A DNA stretch of 36,440 bases from an uncultured Legionellales bacterium. GTDB lineage: Bacteria > Pseudomonadota > Gammaproteobacteria > Eutrophobiales > Eutrophobiaceae. The DNA is taken from contig CAJWQR010000011.1 in assembly GCA_913045195.1 (NCBI GenBank), positions 1 through 36,440 on the forward strand, in the 5' to 3' direction. The position numbers and the translations under genes are program-made. This document shows positions 18,689-27,073 of this stretch, piece after piece; the first letter of the stretch is position 1, and every line of letters starts with the position of its first letter. The notes beneath the pieces are model-generated. The model was given only the letters and a program-made list of their open reading frames with translations. It had not been told where the DNA came from and searched no databases.

Positions 18689-18716
18689 TTGACAAGAATA
18701 TTATTTCGATTATATT
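18689..18716 (+). promoter_or_regulatory. Sigma-70 promoter of groESL
   Basis: A perfect -35 TTGACA at 18689-18694 is followed after 16 bp by TATATT at 18711-18716. The -10 runs directly into the CIRCE inverted repeat, so repressor bound there would block polymerase. The distance to groES (start 18800) leaves a leader of about 75 nt. Confidence 0.75.
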
Positions 18717-18742
18717 TAGCACTCTCTAATAAAGAGTGCTAA
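18716..18742. promoter_or_regulatory. CIRCE element (HrcA operator)
   Basis: TTAGCACTC at 18716-18724, a 9-base spacer and GAGTGCTAA at 18734-18742 form the full consensus CIRCE inverted repeat with no mismatch. CIRCE is bound by the heat-shock repressor HrcA. Its position at the -10 and start of transcription predicts repression of groES-groEL that is relieved by heat. hrcA is not in the window. Confidence 0.95.
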
Positions 18743-18799
18743 CAATTTTTGTTAGTTCATTATAAATCAATAGGTTAGGAATTAAGGAGGTCTACTTTA

Positions 18800-19087
18800 A
18801 TGAATATCCGGCCATTACACGATCGTGTGATTGTGAAACGCGTGGAAGAAGAAAAAACTTCTCCAGGTGGAATTGTTATCCCTGATTCAGCTACAGAAAA
18901 GCCCATCCAGGGCGAAGTTATTGCCGTAGGCAAAGGTAAATTACTGGATAGTGGCGAGCTTAGTAAGCTTGATCTTAAAAAAGGTGACAGAGTGTTGTTT
19001 GGCAAGTACTCAGGTACCGAGGTTAAAGTTGGTGGTGACGAATATCTCGTAATGCGCGAAGACGACATCATGGGTGTCATCGAATAA
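18800..19087 (+). CDS. groES: Co-chaperonin GroES
   Basis: The 10-kDa lid of the GroEL folding chamber. It is 95 aa, full length. [18 protein letters not shown] at the N-terminus, the mobile loop with [15 protein letters not shown] (about 21-35), GEVIAVGKG and the C-terminal [14 protein letters not shown] are all typical. A near-perfect AAGGAGGT ribosome-binding site lies at 18784-18791. It is the first gene of the groESL operon under the CIRCE-bearing promoter, 54 bp ahead of groEL. Confidence 0.99.
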   Translation: MNIRPLHDRVIVKRVEEEKTSPGGIVIPDSATEKPIQGEVIAVGKGKLLDSGELSKLDLKKGDRVLFGKYSGTEVKVGGDEYLVMREDDIMGVIE

Positions 19088-19129
19088 CATAATTTTAATT
19101 CATAACATAAATAGTCAGATCCCTTTTAG

Positions 19130-20785
<1,656 letters not shown>

Positions 20786-20805
20786 TTTTTGTAATGTAAC
20801 CTTCC

Positions 20806-20836
20806 AAAAAAAACCCGTCTTATGACGGGTTTTTTT
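20806..20836. terminator. Bidirectional intrinsic terminator between groEL and rho
   Basis: The stem CCCGTC (20814-20819) / GACGGG (20824-20829) with a TTAT loop is flanked by eight A on the left and seven T on the right. It therefore works as an intrinsic terminator on both strands, ending groESL on plus and rho on minus. Confidence 0.95.
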
Positions 20837-20846
20837 GATTAAAAAA

Positions 20847-22103
20847 TTACCTTTTCATTGCGTCGAAGAATTCAGCATTATTCTTAGTTGCCTTTAAGCG
20901 CTCAAGCAAAAATTCCATTGCAGCTAGTTCTTCCATTGGGTGAAGCAATTTACGCAATATCCATATTTTTTGTAATTCTTGTTCAGCTGTTAATTTTTCT
21001 TCACGACGTGTTCCAGAGCGATTGATATTTATTGCGGGATAGATTCGTTTTTCTGCAATAGTTCTATCTAAGTGTAATTCCATATTACCTGTTCCTTTAA
21101 ATTCCTCGTATATAACATCATCCATTCTTGATCCTGTATCAACTAAAGCGGTAGCAATGATCGTTAGACTACCACCTTCTTCAATATTACGAGCTGCGCC
21201 AAAGAAACGTTTCGGTCTTTGTAATGCGTTTGCGTCGACCCCACCAGTTAAGACCTTTCCTGAAGCAGGAATAACGGTATTATAAGCACGAGCTAAACGT
21301 GTAATCGAATCGAGCAGAATAACAACATCTTTTTTATGTTCGGTTAGACGTTTAGCACGCTCAATAACCATTTCTGCAACTTGAACATGTCGACTTGCCG
21401 GTTCATCAAAGGTACTAGATATTACTTCGCCACCGACCGATCTTTCCATTTCTGTAACTTCTTCAGGACGTTCATCAATTAGTAAAACAATTAAATGTAC
21501 TTCAGGATGATTATGCGTAATTGATTGAGCGATACTTTGTAAAATCATCGTCTTACCCGCTTTTGGCGGTGAAACAATCAAACCACGTTGCCCTTTTCCT
21601 ATTGGCGAAGCAAGGTCGATAATGCGCGGAGTTAAATCTTCTGTACTTCCATTCCCCTGTTCTAGAGTTAATCGTTCTTCTGCAAAAAGAGGGGTTAGGT
21701 TTTCGAATAAAATTTTTCCTTTTGCCTTATCAGGCGTCTCAAAATTAATTTCATTAATCTTGAGTAATGCAAAATAACGCTCTCCATCTTTAGGGGGTCT
21801 GATTTTCCCAGAAATATTATCACCTGTTCTAAGATTAAAGCGTCTAATTTGGCTGGGTGAAACATAAATATCATCAGGTCCTGCAAGATATGAACTTCCC
21901 GCTGAGCGTAAAAATCCAAATCCATCTTGGAGAATTTCTAATACACCATCTCCATGTATATCTTCACCTTTTTTAGCATGAGCTTTTAGTATTTCAAAGA
22001 TAACATCTTGTTTACGGGAGCGAGCTAGATTATCAAGGCCAAGGTCTGAAGAAAGTGAAACGAGTTCTGAGGCTGGTTTTTGCTTTAGTTCTGTTAGATT
22101 CAT
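20847..22103 (-). CDS. rho: Transcription termination factor Rho
   Basis: Hexameric RNA-dependent ATPase that pulls RNA out of stalled elongation complexes. It is 418 aa (E. coli 419). It has the N-terminal helical domain ([22 protein letters not shown]), the RNA-binding cold-shock-like fold ([23 protein letters not shown]), Walker [16 protein letters not shown], Walker [17 protein letters not shown], the Q-loop [20 protein letters not shown] and the R-loop region. It follows trxA on the same strand after 186 bp, the E. coli order. Its leader contains an operator-like palindrome (22142-22156). Confidence 0.98.
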   Translation of the reverse strand: MNLTELKQKPASELVSLSSDLGLDNLARSRKQDVIFEILKAHAKKGEDIHGDGVLEILQDGFGFLRSAGSSYLAGPDDIYVSPSQIRRFNLRTGDNISGKIRPPKDGERYFALLKINEINFETPDKAKGKILFENLTPLFAEERLTLEQGNGSTEDLTPRIIDLASPIGKGQRGLIVSPPKAGKTMILQSIAQSITHNHPEVHLIVLLIDERPEEVTEMERSVGGEVISSTFDEPASRHVQVAEMVIERAKRLTEHKKDVVILLDSITRLARAYNTVIPASGKVLTGGVDANALQRPKRFFGAARNIEEGGSLTIIATALVDTGSRMDDVIYEEFKGTGNMELHLDRTIAEKRIYPAININRSGTRREEKLTAEQELQKIWILRKLLHPMEELAAMEFLLERLKATKNNAEFFDAMKR

Positions 22104-22141
22104 AGGTGTTAAAATTTCATAATATAGATTTAAATGTGTTT

Positions 22142-22166
22142 ACAAACTTAGTTTGTTTTAATTATA
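22142..22166 (-). promoter_or_regulatory. TATAAT -10-like hexamer and adjacent palindrome in rho leader
   Basis: On the minus strand a perfect TATAAT lies at 22166-22161, and a perfect 15-bp palindrome ACAAACTTAGTTTGT lies immediately downstream at 22142-22156, where transcription would start. No good -35 is seen at 17 bp. The arrangement resembles a promoter with an operator over the start site, about 50 bp ahead of the rho ATG. The rest of the 22104-22289 gap has no other structure I can name. Confidence 0.4.
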
Positions 22167-22289
22167 AAACGAGCTTCTTTTACTTATTTTTTATGCGGGA
22201 TTTGGTTTAGTTTGAAAAGTTTTTACGGAACTGACAGTCAAGTTAACATGCGTTTTGCTATTCGTCCAGTTAAATCTTTTAAAAAATGA

Positions 22290-22616
22290 TTAAATATTGG
22301 CATCGAAAAAGGCCTCTAATTGCGATTTTGTCGCTTGCCCAAAATTTGTAGCAATGACTTCCCCCCCTTTGAAGAAAATAAGGGTTGGTATTCCTTTGAC
22401 TCCATAGGTTGCTGGTGTCTTTTGATTTTCATCAATATTAATTTTTGCGATGATTAATTTATTTTTATATTCACTAGCTAATTCATCAAGTATAGGCGCA
22501 ATGTTTTTACAGGGGCCGCACCATTCTGCCCAGAAATCTAGAACTACGGGTTGTTCTGATTTTAAAACTTCATCTTCAAAGTTTGAGTCTGTAACATTTA
22601 ATATATTATTGCTCAT
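22290..22616 (-). CDS. trxA: Thioredoxin TrxA
   Basis: Cytosolic disulfide reductase. It is 108 aa, like E. coli Trx1 (109). The active site is WCGPC with C33 and C36 in FWAEWCGPCKNIAP, and the cis-proline is in KGIPTLIFFKGGE. It is divergent from rhlB and upstream of rho on the minus strand, the same trxA-rho / rhlB layout as in E. coli. Confidence 0.98.
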   Translation of the reverse strand: MSNNILNVTDSNFEDEVLKSEQPVVLDFWAEWCGPCKNIAPILDELASEYKNKLIIAKINIDENQKTPATYGVKGIPTLIFFKGGEVIATNFGQATKSQLEAFFDANI

Positions 22617-22686
22617 TTTATTTTTGAGTTCCTTTCTAACATGTGTGAGGATGTAATTTGAACCAAATTAAAGATTAATTGCAAGC

Positions 22687-22715
22687 TTGATATTTGTATA
22701 TTTAGTAAATATCAA
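22687..22715. promoter_or_regulatory. Symmetric inverted repeat with back-to-back promoter elements (trxA/rhlB)
   Basis: TTGATATTT (22687-22695) and AAATATCAA (22707-22715) form a perfect 9-bp inverted repeat with an 11-bp spacer. Each strand therefore reads TTGATA, 16 bp, TATCAA, a plausible -35/-10 pair in both directions, for rhlB (+, start 22735) and trxA (-, start 22616). It may be a bidirectional promoter, an operator, or both. Confidence 0.45.
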
Positions 22716-22734
22716 TACATTTAAAAAATGACAT

Positions 22735-23976
22735 ATGAAAACTATTGAATTCCGACAATTGAAACTTGATGAGTCTTTACTCCGTATTTTAGATGAAATT
22801 GGGTTTAAAGAATGCACGCCAGTTCAAGCCGAGTCTTTACCATTAATATTAGAAGGACATGATATCGCGGGTCAGGCACAGACAGGCACTGGGAAAACAG
22901 CAGCATTTTTATTATCAACATTTCACTTTTTAATCTCAAGCAAGCTTCAAGAAAACACAAATCTACGCGCAATAATTATTGCTCCAACACGCGAACTTGC
23001 AATACAGATACATAAAGATGCTGAAATATTCAATCGCTATTCTGATCTTAAATTGGGCCTAGTTTATGGTGGCGTTGATTATGAGAAACAGCGTGTAGCA
23101 TTGATGAAAGGAGTAGATATATTAATTGGCACACCAGGTCGCTTGATTGATTATTTAAAACAGGGCGTATTTAATTTTAAGCATATTGAGGTAGTTGTTC
23201 TAGATGAAGCTGATCGTATGTTTGATCTTGGTTTTATTAGCGATATTCGTTATCTTCTTAGACGAATGCCAAAGCCTGAAAAGCGTTTAAATATGCTATT
23301 TTCAGCTACATTATCGTATCGTGTTATGGAATTAGCATATGAACATATGAATAATCCGACACTAATAAAAATAAATCCAGAAAAAGTTACCGCAGACAGA
23401 ATAACCCAAATTCTTTATCACGTTGCAAATGATGAGAAGATATCTTTACTAATTGGTTTATTAAAATGTACAAATACAACAAGAACAATCGTTTTTGTTA
23501 ATACTAAACGAGTCGCGGAAAAAGTATGGTCATATCTTGAAGGAAATCAAATACACGCTGCTGTGTTGTCAGGGGATGTCCCACAAAAAAAGCGACAGCG
23601 ATTATTTAATGAATTTTCAACAGGAGACCTGAAAGTATTGGTTGCCACTGACCTTGCTGCCCGTGGTTTACATATTCCTGATGTTAGTCATGTTTTTAAT
23701 TACGATTTACCACAGAATGCTGAGGATTATGTTCATCGGATTGGCAGGACAGCTCGAGCAGGTGCAAGTGGTGATGCTGTAAGTTTTGCTTGCGAAGACT
23801 ATGTATATTCACTAGTGGACATAGAATCATACATTGGCTATCAGATTCCGACAGTTACTATTACTGAAGCGATGTTAAAAAAAATATCACCACCGATAAA
23901 AAGAAAGCACCACGAAAAATCCACTCACTTTTCAAGAAACAAAAAAAAATTTATAAAGAGAAATAATACCCCATAA
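22735..23976 (+). CDS. rhlB: DEAD-box RNA helicase RhlB
   Basis: ATP-dependent RNA helicase that in E. coli works in the RNase E degradosome. It is 413 aa (E. coli 421). Motifs in order are the Q motif region FKECTPVQAESLPLILEG, motif I AQTGTGKT, Ia APTRELA, TPGRL, motif II DEAD in VVVLDEADRMFDLGF, motif III SAT, and motif VI HRIGRTARAG. The tail is basic (KRKHHEKSTHFSRNKKKFIKR). RhlB is preferred over RhlE because of RRMPKPEKRLNMLFSATLSYRVMELA and HVFNYDLPQNAEDYVHRIGRT, and because it faces trxA-rho exactly as in E. coli. Confidence 0.95.
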   Translation: MKTIEFRQLKLDESLLRILDEIGFKECTPVQAESLPLILEGHDIAGQAQTGTGKTAAFLLSTFHFLISSKLQENTNLRAIIIAPTRELAIQIHKDAEIFNRYSDLKLGLVYGGVDYEKQRVALMKGVDILIGTPGRLIDYLKQGVFNFKHIEVVVLDEADRMFDLGFISDIRYLLRRMPKPEKRLNMLFSATLSYRVMELAYEHMNNPTLIKINPEKVTADRITQILYHVANDEKISLLIGLLKCTNTTRTIVFVNTKRVAEKVWSYLEGNQIHAAVLSGDVPQKKRQRLFNEFSTGDLKVLVATDLAARGLHIPDVSHVFNYDLPQNAEDYVHRIGRTARAGASGDAVSFACEDYVYSLVDIESYIGYQIPTVTITEAMLKKISPPIKRKHHEKSTHFSRNKKKFIKRNNTP

Positions 23977-23982
23977 AATTAT

Positions 23983-24651
23983 TTATAATAATCGCTTCAT
24001 AATCCAACCACCAATCGCAGAGATTTCTTCAGAACAGATTGTGTGTTGCATCGGATATTCATTCCACTCGACTGTATAGCCATGCTTAATCAAAGTTTGC
24101 GATGATGAACGACCTTGTTCAATTGGGATGACATTATCATCTGAACCGTGCATCATCATTATAGGCATTTCTTTATGGTCTGAAGTCTCTTTTTTAAGAT
24201 TTTTTGGTATGGGTAGATATGTTGAGAGTGCAAGTAATCCAGCTAGTTCTGACGGGTATCTTAAACCAGCATGCAGAGCGATAGCTCCGCCCTGTGAAAA
24301 TCCAGCGAGAATGATTTTATTTGAACTAATGCCTTTTTTGATTTCAGTATCGATATAATTATGAATTAAATCTGAAGATTCAATGATTGAATTAATATCT
24401 TCCATTTCACGAAGATTTGAAGATTTAATATCGTACCATCCACGCATCTCCGTTTTACCGTTAATTGTTATTGGGCGAATAGGCGCATTTGGGAAAATAA
24501 AACGAATGCCTAACATGGTCGATAAATATAGCTCAGGAACAATAGATTCGAAATCATGCCCATCAGCACCTAGTCCGTGCAGCCAAATTATGCTTGCTTT
24601 ATGCGTACCCTGAGGTTCGATTATTACCGCATCATCTTGTTCAAATAACAT
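23983..24651 (-). CDS. Carboxylesterase/phospholipase, alpha/beta hydrolase
   Basis: A 222-aa serine hydrolase of the carboxylesterase/phospholipase (LYPLA-like, abhydrolase_2) family. The oxyanion-region motif is IIWLHGLGADGHDFESIVPEL. The nucleophile elbow is LAGFSQGGA, the acid is the Asp in MHGSDDNVIP, and the histidine is in PMQHTICSEE. The frame extends upstream to an ATG at 24690, but I choose 24651 (MLFEQDDAVII), preceded by CGAGAA, because family members start there. Substrate unknown; small aliphatic or acyl esters are typical. It is convergent with rhlB (6 bp between stops). Confidence 0.9.
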   Translation of the reverse strand: MLFEQDDAVIIEPQGTHKASIIWLHGLGADGHDFESIVPELYLSTMLGIRFIFPNAPIRPITINGKTEMRGWYDIKSSNLREMEDINSIIESSDLIHNYIDTEIKKGISSNKIILAGFSQGGAIALHAGLRYPSELAGLLALSTYLPIPKNLKKETSDHKEMPIMMMHGSDDNVIPIEQGRSSSQTLIKHGYTVEWNEYPMQHTICSEEISAIGGWIMKRLL

Positions 24652-24731
24652 AAATAAATTCTCGTAATGAAATAAACTATCATTAAGCACTATTAATTTA
24701 TCAAATGAAATGAACCCAAGTCATTTTTTAC

Positions 24732-24748
24732 TAACAAATAATTTGTTA
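24732..24748. promoter_or_regulatory. 17-bp perfect palindrome upstream of lptM-lysA
   Basis: TAACAAAT, A, ATTTGTTA forms a perfect 17-bp palindrome. It overlaps a TATGCT hexamer with an upstream TG (extended -10 type) at 24747-24752, about 40 bp before the small lipoprotein start. It could be an operator for the lptM-like/lysA transcript or the divergent esterase gene. Confidence 0.35.
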
Positions 24749-24790
24749 TGCTGAACACTCAAGCGGTAGGGTTATCTAGAGGATATCAAG

Positions 24791-24937
24791 ATGGATAGAG
24801 TTAATAGGATTGATTTTTTAAAGATTGGGGTGATATTTATCATATTATCCTGCACCTCGAGCTGCGGGCAAAAAGGCCCCCTTTATTACCCAGATAAAGA
24901 CAAAGCATCTTCATTAGATTCTCAAAATATCACTTAA
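24791..24937 (+). CDS. lptM: Small LptM (YifL)-like lipoprotein upstream of lysA
   Basis: A 48-aa ORF with a good AGAGGA ribosome-binding site eight bases upstream. A short hydrophobic signal (FLKIGVIFIILS) leads to CTSSCGQKGPLYYP. The CGQKGPLYxP segment is the hallmark of the YifL/LptM family, whose E. coli member helps LptD mature in the outer membrane. Such a gene directly before lysA is common in gammaproteobacteria. The lipidated residue should be Cys25, although another cysteine (Cys21) also follows a lipobox-like ILSC. The stop is 6 bp before the lysA ATG, so the two are co-transcribed. Confidence 0.88.
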   Translation: MDRVNRIDFLKIGVIFIILSCTSSCGQKGPLYYPDKDKASSLDSQNIT

Positions 24938-24943
24938 AAATAT

Positions 24944-26188
24944 ATGTCTGACTTTATTTATAAAGACGGCCAATTGTTTGCCGAAGATGTCTCTTTATTG
25001 GAAATCGCTGAGCAATATAATACGCCTTGTTATGTTTATTCAAATAATACGATTCAGTCTAGATATTTAGAATTTGATTCAGCTTTTGCTTCGAGGCAGC
25101 ATTTGCTTTGTTATGCCGTTAAGGCCAATTCAAACATTTCCATTCTTAATACTTTAGCAAGGTTAGGCTCAGGTTTCGATATCGTTTCAATAGGAGAGTT
25201 ATTACGTGTTCTTGAAGCCGGCGGCGATCCAATGAAAGTCGTTTTTTCTGGTGTAGGCAAACGTGAGGATGAGATGAAGTTTGCCTTAGAGCAAAATATT
25301 AAATGCTTTAATGTAGAGTCAGAGAGTGAGCTATTAAAATTAAATAGGGTTGCTGAAAATATGGGAATGGCTGCCCCAGTGTCACTACGTGTAAATCCCG
25401 ATGTAGATGCCAAGACTCATCCTTATATTGCAACTGGTTTAAAAGAAAATAAATTTGGTATTGCTTTTGAATCGGCAAAAGTTATTTATGAACAAGCTGC
25501 AAACATGAGCAACATCAGTTTGACAGGAATTGGTTGTCACATTGGGTCACAAATCTCGAGCTTGACACCTTTTCAGGATGCATTGCATAGATTACTAGAC
25601 TTAATTGATGAACTTAAACAATTAGGAATTGAGTTTCAGCATGTTGATATTGGCGGAGGGCTAGGCATTACCTATCAAAACGAAATACCACCAACACCAA
25701 CCGAATATGTTAATGCTGTAACAAGTATAATCCAGAAACGCGATCTTGAAGTAATTATTGAGCCAGGCAGATCCATTGTAGGTAATGCGGGTATTTTACT
25801 TACAAAAGTTGAATACCTAAATATAACTCCTTTTCGTAATTTTGCAGTTATTGATGCAGCAATGAACGATTTGATAAGGCCATCTCTTTATAATAGTTGG
25901 CATGAAATTAAATGTGTTAAGCAAAACTCAAATATAAAAGAGAGTATTTATGATGTTGTTGGCCCTATTTGCGAAACTGGTGATTTCATTGGCAAGAATC
26001 GCTCATTGTCTTTAAGCGAAGGGGATTTACTTGCTATTTTTTCTGCAGGTGCATATGGCTTTAGTATGTCATCAAACTATAATTCAAGACCACGAGCCGC
26101 AGAAATATTAGTTGATGGAGTGAAGGTTCATGAGGCTCGAAAAAGGGAAAAGCTAGAAGATTTATTTGGTGGCGAATTATTACCTTAA
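24944..26188 (+). CDS. lysA: Diaminopimelate decarboxylase LysA
   Basis: PLP enzyme that decarboxylates meso-diaminopimelate to L-lysine, the last step of lysine synthesis. It is 414 aa, normal for the Pseudomonas-type enzyme. PLP-binding Lys60 is in CYAVKANSN, and HIGSQI, DIGGGLGITY, EPGRSIVGNAG, GPICETGDF (the conserved Cys-Glu pair) and GAYGFSMSSNYNSRPRAAE follow. It comes 6 bp after the LptM-like gene. In many relatives dapF follows lysA; here a methyltransferase gene takes that place. Confidence 0.97.
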   Translation: MSDFIYKDGQLFAEDVSLLEIAEQYNTPCYVYSNNTIQSRYLEFDSAFASRQHLLCYAVKANSNISILNTLARLGSGFDIVSIGELLRVLEAGGDPMKVVFSGVGKREDEMKFALEQNIKCFNVESESELLKLNRVAENMGMAAPVSLRVNPDVDAKTHPYIATGLKENKFGIAFESAKVIYEQAANMSNISLTGIGCHIGSQISSLTPFQDALHRLLDLIDELKQLGIEFQHVDIGGGLGITYQNEIPPTPTEYVNAVTSIIQKRDLEVIIEPGRSIVGNAGILLTKVEYLNITPFRNFAVIDAAMNDLIRPSLYNSWHEIKCVKQNSNIKESIYDVVGPICETGDFIGKNRSLSLSEGDLLAIFSAGAYGFSMSSNYNSRPRAAEILVDGVKVHEARKREKLEDLFGGELLP

Positions 26189-26215
26189 ACTCATTGCAAC
26201 AAGTACTTCTGATTT

Positions 26216-26872
26216 ATGCAGCGTATTATTGAGCCTGAATTGATGTGCGATAAGCAACAAGCAACCGCTTATGCAAATGCTAATTTTGAAGAACCCCATA
26301 ATCATTTTGTAGAATTATTGAGTCTCTCAATGGGGGAAAACTTTCCAGAATTTGGTAATGCAATTGATCTCGGGACAGGGGCAGCAGATATTGCGATAAG
26401 ATTTGCATCAAATTATCCATGTTTCGAAATTGATGCAATAGATGGCTCATGCGCAATGATTGCAGAAGGCAAAAAAGCCATCGATAAAGTTAGATTGAAT
26501 GATCGAATTAATCTTATACATAGTTCAATACAAGACATAACCTTAGCAGAAAAAGAATATGCAATTGTGTTTAGCAATAGTTTGTTACATCACTTGCACG
26601 ATCCAATGGCGTTGTGGAAACTAATCAAACATGCAAAAGGGAATCCTTTAGTTTTTATTATGGACTTAATGCGGCCCAAAAATATTCAAAAGATTGATGA
26701 ATTAGTGCATGAATACGCAGGGAATGAGCCTGAAATATTACAAAAAGATTTCAAAAATTCGTTAAAAGCCGCTTTCACTCCAGAAGAAGTCGTATTACAG
26801 TTGCAAGATATTGGGCTTAATGGACTGAAAGTAACAGTCGTGTCTGATCGACACATAGTGGTTAATAATTAA
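26216..26872 (+). CDS. Class I SAM-dependent methyltransferase
   Basis: A 218-aa protein with a Rossmann-type SAM-binding motif AIDLGTGAADIAIRFA (about residues 45-60), the acidic loop IDAIDGSCAMI and the post-motif region VFSNSLLHHLHDPMALWKLI. No further domain is seen. The pattern is that of small-molecule or ubiquinone/malonyl-type methyltransferases, but the substrate cannot be inferred. It is 27 bp after lysA on the same strand, so it may be in that operon, and its stop lies 8 bp before the first NtrC site of the glnA control region. Confidence 0.85.
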   Translation: MQRIIEPELMCDKQQATAYANANFEEPHNHFVELLSLSMGENFPEFGNAIDLGTGAADIAIRFASNYPCFEIDAIDGSCAMIAEGKKAIDKVRLNDRINLIHSSIQDITLAEKEYAIVFSNSLLHHLHDPMALWKLIKHAKGNPLVFIMDLMRPKNIQKIDELVHEYAGNEPEILQKDFKNSLKAAFTPEEVVLQLQDIGLNGLKVTVVSDRHIVVNN

Positions 26873-26880
26873 TGCTTTAT

Positions 26881-26897
26881 TGCACTATAATGGCGTG
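26881..26897. promoter_or_regulatory. NtrC-binding site 1 upstream of glnA
   Basis: TGCACTATAATGGCGTG closely resembles the NtrC consensus (TGCACnnnnnGGTGCA type). Its centre lies about 128 bp upstream of the predicted glnA start of transcription, in the normal enhancer position. Confidence 0.75.
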
Positions 26898-26910
26898 TTA
26901 ATACTAAATA

Positions 26911-26927
26911 TGCACAATAATAGTGCG
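26911..26927. promoter_or_regulatory. NtrC-binding site 2 upstream of glnA
   Basis: TGCACAATAATAGTGCG has TGCAC and GTGCG half-sites spaced 7 bp apart. It lies exactly 30 bp from site 1, so both sites face the same side of the helix, as in the two-site glnA enhancer of E. coli. Confidence 0.8.
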
Positions 26928-26989
26928 AATTTTTTTTAATTTTAGACTGCAACTTATTGATTATTTTACGTATAGCAAACATTATGTAG

Positions 26990-27005
26990 TGGCATATTAG
27001 TTGCA
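26990..27005 (+). promoter_or_regulatory. Sigma-54 promoter of glnA
   Basis: TGGCATATTAGTTGCA matches the -24/-12 consensus TGGCACG-N4-TTGCW, with the invariant GG and GC 12 bp apart. Transcription would start about 12 bases downstream of the GC, near 27016, leaving a leader of about 58 nt and a GAGGAGA ribosome-binding site before glnA. Confidence 0.85.
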
Positions 27006-27073
27006 TCCATTATGAGATATAAAATAAGAAATTAACGGAAATTTATAAAAAAATAGACTGAGGAGAGTTAAAG

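Noticed and set aside
24652-24690. 13-codon extension of the carboxylesterase (MLNDSLFHYENLF)
   Set aside because: Family members begin at the internal ATG (24651), which also has a CGAGAA upstream.
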